From NCBI GenBank assembly GCA_003133205.1, contig PKWK01000165.1, forward strand, positions 578 through 35,893: a stretch of DNA of 35,316 bases, in the 5' to 3' direction. The position numbers were made by a program, and so were the translations under genes. The first letter of the stretch is position 1. Every line of letters starts with the position of its first letter. The DNA comes from Granulicella sp. (GTDB lineage: Bacteria; Acidobacteriota; Terriglobia; Terriglobales; Acidobacteriaceae). Shown one piece after another: positions 24,509 through 33,130 of this stretch. The notes beneath the pieces are model-generated. The model made no database searches, had not been told where the DNA came from, and was given only the letters and a program-made list of their open reading frames with translations.

Positions 24509-26662
24509 TTACTTCCCCGTTCCCTCGTCCACCAGGCCGCGGTCCTTCAGCATCGGGCCTGTGCCCGGCTCGGCTCCGCGCCACGTCGAATACATCTTCC
24601 CAAGTTCCTCGGTGTTACCCCTCGACAGCACCATCGTGCGGAAGCGGTCGCCGTTCGCGCGCGTGAGGCCGCCGTGGTCTTCGAACCACTGGTACGCGTC
24701 GTCGTCCAGCATCTCGCTCCAGAGATACGCATAGTATCCGGCCTGATACCCGTTGGCCCAGATGTGCAGGAAGTAGGTCGACCGGTAGCGCGGAGGGACC
24801 GCTGCCAGCGCGAGGTGCTTCCGTTCCAGAGCCGCCTTTTCGAACTCGTCCGCTTTTTGCACCGGGGCGTCGGCTGGAAGGGTGTGCCACTGCATGTCGA
24901 GTTCCGCCGCGGCCAGCAGTTCCGCCACAATGTATCCCTGGTTAAACTTCTCTGCCTTGTGAATCTTCGCAGCCAGCTCTGCCGGCATGGGCTCGCCGGT
25001 CTTGTAATGCTTCGCGAAGTGATCGAAGACCGCAGGGTAGCTTGCCCAGTGCTCGTTGAACTGCGACGGAAACTCGACGAAATCACGCGGCACGCTGGTA
25101 CCCGAAAGCATCGGATACTGCGTGTTGGCGAACATTCCGTGAAGCCCATGGCCGAACTCGTGGAACATGGTCGTCACATCGGTAAAGCTGATCAGCGTCG
25201 GCTCTCCTGCCGCGGGCTTGGGAAAGTTGGCCACGTTGTAGACGACGGGCAGAGTGCCCAGCAGCTTCGATTGCTGGACGAAGTTGCTCATCCATGCGCC
25301 GCCGTTCTTGTTGTCACGCTTGAAGTAGTCGCAGTACCACAGCGCCAGGGGCTTGCCGTCTGCCTCAAACACCTCGAACACGCGCACGTCCGGGTCATAC
25401 ACCGGAATGTCCTTGCGCTCTTTGAACGTGATTCCGTAGAGCTGGGTGGCCGCATAAAAAACACCGTTCTGCAGCACGTTGTTCAGTTCGAAGTACGGCT
25501 TAACCTGGGCCTCGTCGAGATCGTACTTCGCCTTGCGCACCTGCTCGGAGTAGAACTCCCAGTCCCAAGGCTGCAACTGGAAACCGCCCTTCTGCGAGTC
25601 GATCAACGCCTGGATGTCCTTGCCCTCTGCGGTAGCCTTCGCCGCCGTCGCGGGCGCCAGCGCATCCATAAACTTCACCGCCGCTTCCGGCGTCTTCGCC
25701 ATCTGGTCTTCGAGGTTCCACGCCGCGAAGTTCGGGAAGCCGAGCAGCTTGCCCTTCTCAGCGCGCAACTTCGCCATCCGCGTAATGACGTCGCGCGTAT
25801 CGTTCGCTCCGGCGCGCTCGGTGCGATTCCAGGAGTCTTCGAACACCGCCTGCCGCGTCGCCCTGTCCTGCAGTGAGATCAGAATTGGCTGCTGCGTGGT
25901 GTTCTGCAGCGGGAGCACGTAACCCGCGACCTTGCGCTCCTTGGCCGCCTCCACCGCAGCTTTCAGCTCCGCGTCGGTCAGCCCCTTCAACGCATTCTTG
26001 TCCTTGGTCGAGTACGCAGCATCCTTCGTCCCTGCCAGCAGCTTGGTCTTGAAGCTGTTCTCGAGCGTCGACCCCTCTTCATTCAGCTTGCGCAGCTTCG
26101 CCTTGTCCTCCGGCGAGAGGTTCGCGCCCTGATGGACAAAATGCTTGTAGTAGACGTCGACCAGGCGGCGCGATTCCGCATCCAGCCCGAGGGAATCCAT
26201 CTGTTTGTAGATCGCGGCAACCCGCTTGAACAGCTTCTCGTTCAGGAAGATAGCATCGTCGTGTGCCGCCCGCTTCGGTGACTCGATCTCGTCCACCTTG
26301 GCGAGCGTCGGGTTCGAGTTCGCCTGCACCACCCCGTCGAATACCTGCTGCACGCGGTTGTAGAGTTGCCCACTCTTCTCCAGCGCCACCAGCGTGTTCT
26401 CAAACGTCGGCGCGGCGGGGTTGTCCGTGATCGCCTGAATCTCCTTCAGTTGCTCAGCCATGCCGGCCTCGAGCGCGGGTTGATAGTCCGTGTCCTTGAT
26501 GCGATTGAATGGCGGCGCCTGGTAGGGCAGCGTGCTCGCCGCGTAAAACGGATTGCTCGGCACAAACGCCGTCTGCCCTGCCGCTGCGGCCCCTCCGACA
26601 CCCAGCGCAACTGCGCCCGCCATCATCATCGTCGCCATCCTGAAGAATCTCCCGTTGCTCAT
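24509..26662 (-). CDS. dcp: Exported peptidyl-dipeptidase Dcp (M3 family)
   Basis: This 717-aa zinc metallopeptidase removes C-terminal dipeptides from oligopeptides. The M3 catalytic motif HEFGHGLHGMF is present near residue 500, with the downstream zinc-ligand Glu expected in GTSVPRDFVEFPSQFNEHW. Family segments LGFPNFAAWNLEDQMAKTP, PWDWEFYSEQVRKAKYDLDE, YCDYFKRDNKNGGAW and FLHIWANGYQAGYYAYLWSEML fit Dcp. Unlike the cytosolic E. coli enzyme, an N-terminal signal peptide (MATMMMAGAVALGVGGAAAAGQ) predicts periplasmic location. The start ATG has AGAGGG upstream. It is convergent with rhaB and divergent from hemC. Confidence 0.92.
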   Translation of the reverse strand: MSNGRFFRMATMMMAGAVALGVGGAAAAGQTAFVPSNPFYAASTLPYQAPPFNRIKDTDYQPALEAGMAEQLKEIQAITDNPAAPTFENTLVALEKSGQLYNRVQQVFDGVVQANSNPTLAKVDEIESPKRAAHDDAIFLNEKLFKRVAAIYKQMDSLGLDAESRRLVDVYYKHFVHQGANLSPEDKAKLRKLNEEGSTLENSFKTKLLAGTKDAAYSTKDKNALKGLTDAELKAAVEAAKERKVAGYVLPLQNTTQQPILISLQDRATRQAVFEDSWNRTERAGANDTRDVITRMAKLRAEKGKLLGFPNFAAWNLEDQMAKTPEAAVKFMDALAPATAAKATAEGKDIQALIDSQKGGFQLQPWDWEFYSEQVRKAKYDLDEAQVKPYFELNNVLQNGVFYAATQLYGITFKERKDIPVYDPDVRVFEVFEADGKPLALWYCDYFKRDNKNGGAWMSNFVQQSKLLGTLPVVYNVANFPKPAAGEPTLISFTDVTTMFHEFGHGLHGMFANTQYPMLSGTSVPRDFVEFPSQFNEHWASYPAVFDHFAKHYKTGEPMPAELAAKIHKAEKFNQGYIVAELLAAAELDMQWHTLPADAPVQKADEFEKAALERKHLALAAVPPRYRSTYFLHIWANGYQAGYYAYLWSEMLDDDAYQWFEDHGGLTRANGDRFRTMVLSRGNTEELGKMYSTWRGAEPGTGPMLKDRGLVDEGTGK

Positions 26663-26817
26663 CTGGCCCTCTACCTCATTGGTTTTCAGTTCCTCCCAAT
26701 TCTACGGTCCATTTGGCGCGTGCAGTCTACCCATTGGAGCCGCAATCCACATCTGATAATTCGGGCAGCCCAAAACTGACAACTGCCGCCCGCTTTCCCG
26801 TATCCTTGGAGCAGACC

Positions 26818-27822
26818 ATGACCGAACCCATCCGCATCGGCTCGCGAGGCTCCCAACTCGCTCTCTGGCAGGCCAACCATATCGCCGCCACTCTCCGCGA
26901 CGCCGGCCACGCCGTCGGGATCGAAATCATTCGCACCACGGGCGACCGCATGCAGCAACCCGACGGTGCCGCGCCCGAAACTGACGGCCTGCCCGCCCTG
27001 GCTCCGCTGCCCGGCGGCAAGGGAATCTTCATCAAGGAGATCGAAGAGGCGCTCGCCGAGGGCCGCATCGATCTGGCCGTGCACTCGCTCAAGGACCTTC
27101 CGACTGAGCTTGATCCGCGCTTTACGCTGGCCGCTATTCCGCCGCGCGCCGACCCGCGCGACGCCTGGGTATGCGAGCAGTACTGGGCACTGCACACGCT
27201 GCCCACGGGCGGCCGCGTTGGGACTACGAGTCCGCGGCGCCGCGCACAACTTCTGGCCTTGCGTCCGGACCTGCACTTCGTTGAACTGCGGGGCAACGTC
27301 GATACGCGCCTGCGCAAGCTTGCGGCTGGGGAATGCGACGCGCTTGTGCTGGCCTCGGCGGGACTTGACCGTTTGGCTCGCGCAGAGTCGGTGCATCAGC
27401 GGTTTGCCATCGACGAACTCTGTCCGGCTCCGGGGCAGGGCGCGCTGGCGCTGGAGACACGGGCGGCCAGCTATGCCATCTTCGCCGAACCCGACCGCGA
27501 CGACTACGTCCGGCGTGCCGTTGCTGCACTCGACCACCGCGAGACTCGCTTCGCAATCGAAGTCGAGCGGACGGTCCTCGATGCCCTTGGCGGCGGCTGC
27601 CAGATTCCGATCGGCGTCCACTGCGCGCCACTGCACGACGAAAGCGATCTGATCGGATGGCGCGTCCACGCCCAGGTGCTCGCGCCCGATGGCGAACGCA
27701 TGATAGCTCTTTCAACTGATGCTCTCGCCAGCATTCCCGCAAGCGACCTCGGACTTCAGGTCGCGGAAGAACTCAAATCCCGCGGCGCCCTCGAACTGCT
27801 CGCCCCCGAGCTTCCGGTCTGA
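26818..27822 (+). CDS. hemC: Porphobilinogen deaminase (hydroxymethylbilane synthase)
   Basis: This 334-aa cytosolic enzyme condenses four porphobilinogens into hydroxymethylbilane for heme, siroheme and corrinoid synthesis. RIGSRGSQLALWQAN opens the protein. IDLAVHSLKDLP carries the catalytic Asp region, VGTTSPRRRAQLLALRPD and ELRGNVDTRLRKL bind the growing chain, and LGGGCQIPIGVH holds the dipyrromethane cofactor Cys (about residue 261). ATG 26818 has GGAG seven bases upstream. A short insert, GAAPETDGLPALAPLPGGKGIF, lengthens the loop near residue 50. The partner hemD is 3.4 kb downstream on the same strand, after intervening genes. Confidence 0.95.
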   Translation: MTEPIRIGSRGSQLALWQANHIAATLRDAGHAVGIEIIRTTGDRMQQPDGAAPETDGLPALAPLPGGKGIFIKEIEEALAEGRIDLAVHSLKDLPTELDPRFTLAAIPPRADPRDAWVCEQYWALHTLPTGGRVGTTSPRRRAQLLALRPDLHFVELRGNVDTRLRKLAAGECDALVLASAGLDRLARAESVHQRFAIDELCPAPGQGALALETRAASYAIFAEPDRDDYVRRAVAALDHRETRFAIEVERTVLDALGGGCQIPIGVHCAPLHDESDLIGWRVHAQVLAPDGERMIALSTDALASIPASDLGLQVAEELKSRGALELLAPELPV

Positions 27823-27838
27823 AGTCACACTGCGCGCG

Positions 27839-27864
27839 TCGGCCTGCGATTGCTCACAGGCCGA
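27839..27864. terminator. Hairpin between convergent hemC and zinc-ribbon gene
   Basis: TCGGCCTG (27839-27846) pairs perfectly with CAGGCCGA (27857-27864) across a 10-nt loop, midway between the two stop codons. No strong T run follows on either strand. Confidence 0.45.
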
Positions 27865-27878
27865 TGCGATGGGAAGAT

Positions 27879-28574
27879 TCACTTCTTCTTCGTGTGCATG
27901 ATGACGATCGTCGTCTTGCCGGCGTCGTCTCCGCTGCCCGGACCGACAGTCACCATGATCCTGTCCGTATCCGGTCCGCCTGAGTTGATCACAGTTCCGT
28001 TCCCGGTCGAGACAGCAACCGCGCCATCGCCCATCTTGCCTTTGTAGAAATCCACCACCTGGCTCATGGAATCGCTCGTCGAGAAGTGCGCCATTACCAT
28101 CGACGCTGCGCCTGAGTTCATGTTCAGGCCACCCTTTTCCTGCACGGCTCCAGGATATGTCGGCACGCCAAGGTCCGACTCGCTCGCTGTAGTGTCCCCG
28201 GCTGAAATCGTCGGGCCGCCGGGTACCGACAACGTCACGCCGTTACCGTTGGCGTTGACGTGGGCCGAGTGCGCTACCTTCCAGACTCCATACCCCAGGA
28301 TTCCGACACCCAGCACGCCCAACCCAACCACGATCGCAATCACGATCAGGACAACCTTTAACACCCCGCCGCCCGAACTCTTCGGTGGGACCGCAGGATA
28401 CGCGGCCGCAGGCTGACTATACGCGGGTGCAGGTGGAGGCGCTTGCATTGGAGTGGCCGATGCGGATTCCGGCTGCGACGTCACAGCTTGGGTGCCGATC
28501 GGCGCGCCGCAGGAGGGACAGAATCCTGTATCGGAGGTGAGTGAAGCACCGCACTTTGTACAAAACGTTGCCAT
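27879..28574 (-). CDS. Zinc-ribbon, single-pass membrane protein of unknown function
   Basis: The 231-aa protein begins with a double-CxxC zinc ribbon (FCTKCGASLTSDTGFCPSCG). A Pro/Ala/Gln linker follows, then one membrane helix (VLKVVLIVIAIVVGLGVLGVGILGYGVW). The last ~130 residues include GVPTYPGAVQEKGGLNMN and AHFSTSDSMSQVVDFYKGKMGD, a small domain seen in many acidobacterial proteins of this shape. By topology the ribbon is cytoplasmic and the C-terminal domain outside. No enzymatic motif is visible. The start ATG has AAGGAG upstream. Its role is unknown. Confidence 0.8.
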   Translation of the reverse strand: MATFCTKCGASLTSDTGFCPSCGAPIGTQAVTSQPESASATPMQAPPPAPAYSQPAAAYPAVPPKSSGGGVLKVVLIVIAIVVGLGVLGVGILGYGVWKVAHSAHVNANGNGVTLSVPGGPTISAGDTTASESDLGVPTYPGAVQEKGGLNMNSGAASMVMAHFSTSDSMSQVVDFYKGKMGDGAVAVSTGNGTVINSGGPDTDRIMVTVGPGSGDDAGKTTIVIMHTKKK

Positions 28575-28640
28575 TAATAGCTCCTTGAACTCATCCCGGC
28601 CATGCCCTTATACGTACGCGGATTCCTGACTGGCGCGGAG

Positions 28641-28692
28641 AGCCACGAGCCTACTTCAAGCTCGAAGTTGAGTCAACAGCAGCTTCGTGGCT
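28641..28692. other. Nested hairpin downstream of the acid phosphatase gene
   Basis: AGCCACGA (28641-28648) pairs with TCGTGGCT (28685-28692), enclosing an inner stem ACTTC (28653-28657) / GAAGT (28664-28668). It lies 28 nt past the phosphatase stop (minus strand) and may end that transcript or stabilise its 3' end. No T run is seen. Confidence 0.4.
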
Positions 28693-28720
28693 GAGCCCTG
28701 TCGCTGATGGTCAACTTCCC

Positions 28721-29470
28721 CTACTTCGTCGCTGGGACCAGCTTCGTGCGCATCTCTGCCCTGGCCGCGGCCAGGTCCTGCTGAAACCGCGGCGCCGCCA
28801 TCATGTATCCGAAGACCACATACGCTACCCTGCGGCTCGCCTCGACATCGCTCGGATAATGCACGCCGCAGACCAGACGGTTGTGCGCATAATCATCGGC
28901 TCGCGCCAGAATCTCCGTGCGCTTCTCGGGAACCAACTCCGCCAGCGTCAATCCTTCCAGATAGCCGGTCAGCGCGTGGCCGCTGGGATACGAGTTTGGG
29001 GCCTCGGTCAGCGCGCACGCCGGATGCAGCGTCTTGTCCGCCTGGTAAGGCCGGGGGCGGGCGAATACGGTCTTCAGCGCTCCGCCCGCGATGCTCTGCT
29101 CGTTCTTCACGTGCGTGCCCAGGTCTGCCGTTATGGGTAGCGCCTCAGGAGTGAAACCCGCGCCCAGCACCGTCTTGTAGGCGAACAAGTCTTCTTCGGC
29201 CTCGTCTGCCTTTGCGGCGGCCACCTGGTCCGGTGTTCGCGCAGATTTGATGCGATGCAGCTCCGCCAACTCCGCCTTGTTCGTCGCCGAGTCGACCGCT
29301 GGCGGGTCGGAAATCAGGCGGGAGAGATCGAGTACCATCGGATCGATGTAGTACGCAACCTTTGGCGGAGCACCCGCGGGTTTGGCAGGCTTCATCGTCT
29401 GCGCGGAACCGCTCACGGACGCCGCAAGCAGCGCCCACCCACACACCCACACCGCAACCATCCGCTTCAT
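28721..29470 (-). CDS. Secreted class-A-like acid phosphatase (PAP2 superfamily)
   Basis: This 249-aa enzyme has a signal peptide (MKRMVAVWVCGWALLAASVSGSAQ) and the three phosphatase signatures of the PAP2/PhoN superfamily: KTVFARPRP (KX6RP), YPSGHALTGY (PSGH), and HNRLVCGVHYPSDVEASR with the catalytic His and Asp. The second half closely follows class A non-specific acid phosphatases such as PhoN (RxVCGVH..SDV.AGR). It probably hydrolyses phosphomonoesters in the periplasm. ATG 29470 is chosen because GAGG lies nine bases upstream; two earlier starts are possible. No pathway partner is adjacent. Confidence 0.87.
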   Translation of the reverse strand: MKRMVAVWVCGWALLAASVSGSAQTMKPAKPAGAPPKVAYYIDPMVLDLSRLISDPPAVDSATNKAELAELHRIKSARTPDQVAAAKADEAEEDLFAYKTVLGAGFTPEALPITADLGTHVKNEQSIAGGALKTVFARPRPYQADKTLHPACALTEAPNSYPSGHALTGYLEGLTLAELVPEKRTEILARADDYAHNRLVCGVHYPSDVEASRRVAYVVFGYMMAAPRFQQDLAAARAEMRTKLVPATK

Positions 29471-29589
29471 GCGCACCATCCTCAATCGATATAGCAACCC
29501 TATCGTCCCAATATAAAAGGAATGTTGCGATGTGCTGATCAGCGCTGCTGCGCGGTCATTAATTTAAGTGTGATTTTGGTGGCGAGTTT

Positions 29590-30327
29590 CTACTTGCGAG
29601 CGCCGGGCAGTTGAAAATCAACGCCGGCGTCCTTGTTGACCTTCTGCGTTGCGGGAAGGTCGAGCTGGTCCACAGGAATCTCGCGGAGACGCGTCTCCTG
29701 CACGTAGAGGGTCGTCCGGGTGAGCATGTAGTTCTGAATCTGCTCGGGTGAACGCCCGTCTTTGAAGATCAACGTCACGGGGGTCTCTGCTTCGGGCTCT
29801 GCGGAAGACTGCGGCCTCAGGTAGGCTGGCCGGTAGGCGGTAGCAGGTGCTACGTCGGCCTGTTCGACGGGCGCTTCGGATTCGTTGGTTGTGTAGCTGG
29901 CCGTTGGCTGCGGGGCGACGTAGGCGGAATTGTCATACGGGCCGGTATCCGGGTAATCCAGAAAGCCGGGACCGAAGTATCCCGGATATACGTAGGAAAC
30001 TCCCACACCATAGAAGGGGATGTAGGGCCGACGATTGCGATAGACCCCGGGATAGCCCGGGCGGCGGTGGAAATCGCTCGCGATCGGACCGCGTGCAGGG
30101 AGCCGCAGGTTGGTCGGGGCGCCACCATAGCGCAATTGCGGCGCGCCCATGAATGGAGTGCGTCCCACGGATGGAAAACTACCCCGAGACGGAGGCGCGC
30201 TGTGAATCGCAAAACCGCCGCCGTGGCCGATCGAGCCGCCGCGCGCTCCACCGCGCTGGGCGAACGCCGGAAAAGCAACTCCACCAACCATCAGCACAAG
30301 TGCGATCAGGGGTTTCATGGATGACAT
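29590..30327 (-). CDS. Secreted Gly/Pro/Tyr-rich protein of unknown function
   Basis: I do not recognise a named family. The 245-aa product starts with a signal peptide (MKPLIALVLMVGGVAFPAFAQ). A Gly/Arg-rich stretch follows (RGGARGGSIGHGGGF), then an aromatic region (RRPYIPFYGVGVSYVYPGYFGPGFLDYPD), a Pro/Ala/Glu linker and a compact C-terminal segment of ~65 residues (PVTLIFKDGRSPEQIQNYM, LYVQETRLREIPVDQLDLP). That last part resembles a short beta-rich domain found at the end of secreted acidobacterial proteins. ATG 30327 has GAGG six bases upstream. The composition suggests a surface or envelope component. It is divergent from the DUF1080 gene with a 113-bp shared promoter region. Confidence 0.65.
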   Translation of the reverse strand: MSSMKPLIALVLMVGGVAFPAFAQRGGARGGSIGHGGGFAIHSAPPSRGSFPSVGRTPFMGAPQLRYGGAPTNLRLPARGPIASDFHRRPGYPGVYRNRRPYIPFYGVGVSYVYPGYFGPGFLDYPDTGPYDNSAYVAPQPTASYTTNESEAPVEQADVAPATAYRPAYLRPQSSAEPEAETPVTLIFKDGRSPEQIQNYMLTRTTLYVQETRLREIPVDQLDLPATQKVNKDAGVDFQLPGARK

Positions 30328-30440
30328 CGTACGCCTCGGCATGACCGGAATCGATCTCTGCGTGTTGCCTACGCTGGTTAGACGATTCCTTGTGCGAAGT
30401 AGTGTAGGCGGCACTGATAGAATCAGTCCCCGGAGAAGCC

Positions 30441-31250
30441 ATGCGACCTATTGTGTCCGCCAGATTCGCCCTCGTTGTCTTCGCCCTCGCCGGCCTGCTT
30501 GCCACCGCGATGGCGCAACCGCCCACGCCGCAGGCAGCAGCCCAGCCTGCGGCTGCGTCACCGTTCCCGCTGGCTCCGCCGCCGGGCCCGCAGATCAATC
30601 CAACGCCGCTCAGCGACTCGAACGACGGCTTCATCTCGATCTTCAATGGGACGTCGCTGGATGGATGGGACGGCGACCCGCGCTACTGGCGTGTGGAAGA
30701 CCACGAGATCGTCGGCGAAGTTACGCCTGCCACACTGCTGAAACAGAACAACTTCCTGATCTGGCGTGGGGGCGCACCGGCCAACTTCGAACTGAAAGCC
30801 GAGTTCCGCATATCTCCGCAGGGAAACAGTGGCATCAACTACCGAAGCGTCGAGATGCCCGGCACCAAGTGGCTGATGCGCGGCTACCAGGCCGACATCG
30901 ACGGCGCCAACAAATACACCGGCCAGAACTATGAGGAGCGCGGCCGGACCTTCCTGGCGCCGCGCGGAACGATCACCTATGTTGCCACCGGCGAGAAGCC
31001 TGCCGTTGTCGCCTCGCTTGGCTCCGCCGATGACCTGAAGGCGTTCATCAAGAATGGTGACTGGAACGAGTACCACCTGATCGTTCGCGGCAACGTGCTG
31101 ATCCACATCCTGAACGGCCACGTGATGTGCGAGGTCGTCGACGACGATACTGCGAATCGGAAGTTCTCCGGCCTGATTGGCGTGCAGGTCCACGTGGGCC
31201 CGCCGATGAAGATCGAGTACCGGACTTTCCTGCTCAAGACGCTGCCTTGA
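30441..31250 (+). CDS. Secreted DUF1080 / 3-keto-disaccharide hydrolase domain protein
   Basis: This 269-aa protein has a signal peptide (FALVVFALAGLLATAMAQ), a Pro/Ala/Gln linker and one concanavalin-like jelly-roll DUF1080 domain (about residues 60-268). It begins GFISIFNGTSLDGWDGDPRYWRVEDHEIVGE, followed by NFELKAEFRISPQGNSGINYRS, GYQADIDG and WNEYHLIVRGNVLIHILNGH, and ends GLIGVQVHVGPPMKIEYRTFLLK. Members of this domain family have been shown to hydrolyse 3-keto-glucosides; others have no tested activity. GGAG lies upstream of the ATG. It is only five bases upstream of hemD, so read-through into hemD is likely despite the unrelated function. Confidence 0.87.
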   Translation: MRPIVSARFALVVFALAGLLATAMAQPPTPQAAAQPAAASPFPLAPPPGPQINPTPLSDSNDGFISIFNGTSLDGWDGDPRYWRVEDHEIVGEVTPATLLKQNNFLIWRGGAPANFELKAEFRISPQGNSGINYRSVEMPGTKWLMRGYQADIDGANKYTGQNYEERGRTFLAPRGTITYVATGEKPAVVASLGSADDLKAFIKNGDWNEYHLIVRGNVLIHILNGHVMCEVVDDDTANRKFSGLIGVQVHVGPPMKIEYRTFLLKTLP

Positions 31251-31255
31251 CGTCT

Positions 31256-32056
31256 ATGCCCATCTCGGAGGACGGTGGTCCCGCTGCGCTGCCACTGGCC
31301 GGTAAGCGCATTCTGATTACGCGTGCGCCGCACCAGGCCTCGGAACTCGCCGACCGCCTGAGCGGGCTGGGCGCGACGCCTATTCTGATCCCGACGATCG
31401 AGATTGGCCCGCCCACATCGTTCGCTGCACTCGACGCGGCGCTTGCATCTCTGTCTGACTTTGACCTGGTGGCATTCACCAGCGCGAACGCCGTCCACGC
31501 GTTCCGTGAGCGCGCCGAGGTGCTGGGGCTTAGGCCCGCCCCGAACCGCATTGCCGTCGTTGGACCTGCAACGGCACGCGCGGTGGAGTCGATGGGCCTG
31601 CGCGTGGATGTCGCTCCAACGACATTCACTGCCGAGTCGCTGGCGCAGACGCTGCTTCCCGAGGCACCGGGCCGCAGAATGCTGCTCGTCCTGGCGGAGC
31701 AGGCACCCGCTACCCTTGAGACCGCACTCATTGCGGGCGGCGCCCACGTGACCGTGGCTGCGGCTTATTGCAATCGGATCCCTACGACTTCCCTCTCGGC
31801 CGTCACCGCACTCTTCGCTGAGCCAGCGAACTATCCTGACGCCGTGACGTTCACCAGCGCCTCCACCGCTGGCAACCTGATGGCGCTATTGGAGGCTGCT
31901 GGCCTGACGCTGCCCGCCACGGTCATTCGCGCCTCCATCGGCCCTATCACTTCGCGCGCGCTACGCGATCTCGGTCTGCCGCCCCATCTTGAAGCCGCTG
32001 AATCCACCATCAGCGGGCTGGTTACCGCGCTTGCCGCCCACCTGCACGCCGCCTAA
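31256..32056 (+). CDS. hemD: Uroporphyrinogen-III synthase HemD
   Basis: This 266-aa enzyme cyclises hydroxymethylbilane to uroporphyrinogen III, the step after HemC. The two-domain fold is recognisable from LAGKRILITRAPHQASELADRLSGLGA, PTIEIGPP, DLVAFTSANAVHAF, IAVVGPATARAVESMGLRVDVAP, DAVTFTSASTAGNL and IGPITSRALRDLGLPPHLEA. HemD sequences vary widely, and these are the positions normally kept. The ATG lies five bases after the stop of the preceding secreted protein gene. Its usual partner hemC is upstream, beyond four unrelated genes. Confidence 0.9.
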   Translation: MPISEDGGPAALPLAGKRILITRAPHQASELADRLSGLGATPILIPTIEIGPPTSFAALDAALASLSDFDLVAFTSANAVHAFRERAEVLGLRPAPNRIAVVGPATARAVESMGLRVDVAPTTFTAESLAQTLLPEAPGRRMLLVLAEQAPATLETALIAGGAHVTVAAAYCNRIPTTSLSAVTALFAEPANYPDAVTFTSASTAGNLMALLEAAGLTLPATVIRASIGPITSRALRDLGLPPHLEAAESTISGLVTALAAHLHAA

Positions 32057-32125
32057 CGAAAGTTGTATTGCGGACCCCGGGCTATGCGGGCGCAAACTGA
32101 GGAGGGAGAGTGGTACCGTTTTCAT

Positions 32126-33091
32126 ATGACAGAAGCCCTCCTCACCACTGATCTCAGCGGTTTGCCTCTCGTCGCGCGGGGCAAGGTCCGCGACATCTAC
32201 GCGTTGGGCGATGAACTGCTGTTTATCGCAACCGACCGAATCTCCGCGTTCGACCACGTGCTTGGGTCAGGCATCCCGGATAAGGGCAGGATACTCACCC
32301 AGATATCCGCGTTCTGGTTCGAATATCTCAAGGACACCGTAGCGAACCACCTTCTGGCTACAGAGCCGCGCGAGATGGCCAAGCTGCTTGCTCCCTTCTC
32401 GGAAGGACTATTTGGCGAGCGCATACCTGCCGGCCGATTGGTTTCGGAGCGGATATTTCAGCAGCAGATTGCGGGCCGCGGCATGATCGTGCGACGGGCG
32501 AAGATGTTTCCCGTGGAGTGCGTGGTGCGAGGCTACCTTTCGGGGTCGGGCTGGAAGGATTATCAGGCGACGGGAGCCGTTTGCGGGATTCGGCTGCCGG
32601 CGGGGCTGCGCGAGTCGGAGCGCTTGCCGGAACCAATCTTCACCCCGGCGGCGAAGGTGAACACGGGCGGTCACGACGAGAACATTTCGTACGAACAGGT
32701 GGAGCAGATGGTCGGCGCGGAGACTGCGGACAACCTGCGGCGGCTGACGCTTGCTATCTATGCGAAGGCGTCGGGCTATGCCGCCGAGAAGAGCTTGATT
32801 CTGGCCGACACAAAGTTTGAATTCGGATGGATCGATGACGTGGGGATTGTGCTGGCGGATGAGGTGCTGACTCCTGACTCGTCGCGCTACTGGCCAGCGG
32901 TAGGCTATGCACCGGGCGGGCCGCAGCCGAGCTTCGACAAGCAGTATGTGCGCGACTATCTGGAATCGATTCGATGGAACAAGCAGGCGCCGGCACCTGG
33001 ACTGCCGGAGAATGTTGTGTCGGCTACACGACAGAAGTACATGGAAGCGTTTCGGCTTTTGACAGGGCACGGTGATCTGGATCCGGATTGA
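32126..33091 (+). CDS. purC: Phosphoribosylaminoimidazole-succinocarboxamide synthase (SAICAR synthetase)
   Basis: This 321-aa ATP-dependent ligase joins CAIR and aspartate in purine synthesis. Motifs: LVARGKVRDIYALGDELLFIATDRISAFDHVLG, VRRAKMFPVECVVRGYLSGSGWKDYQ, SYEQVEQMVG, LILADTKFEFGWID and LADEVLTPDSSRYWP. It is the longer form, similar in length to the yeast enzyme (306 aa) rather than the short E. coli enzyme (237 aa). ATG 32126 is chosen because homology starts just after it; the purine-rich GGAGGGAGAG upstream is farther away than usual. It is followed by cvpA, a common neighbour of purine genes. Confidence 0.94.
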   Translation: MTEALLTTDLSGLPLVARGKVRDIYALGDELLFIATDRISAFDHVLGSGIPDKGRILTQISAFWFEYLKDTVANHLLATEPREMAKLLAPFSEGLFGERIPAGRLVSERIFQQQIAGRGMIVRRAKMFPVECVVRGYLSGSGWKDYQATGAVCGIRLPAGLRESERLPEPIFTPAAKVNTGGHDENISYEQVEQMVGAETADNLRRLTLAIYAKASGYAAEKSLILADTKFEFGWIDDVGIVLADEVLTPDSSRYWPAVGYAPGGPQPSFDKQYVRDYLESIRWNKQAPAPGLPENVVSATRQKYMEAFRLLTGHGDLDPD

Positions 33092-33130
33092 GAGACCGGC
33101 CTGGCAAGTGGAACCTCTCGAGGTGCTTTG

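Noticed and set aside
24338..25876. 512-codon plus-strand frame
   Set aside because: It overlaps the rhaB 3' end and is antisense to dcp, which has the HEFGH motif and signal peptide. Its own translation is Arg/Val/Leu-rich with no motifs.
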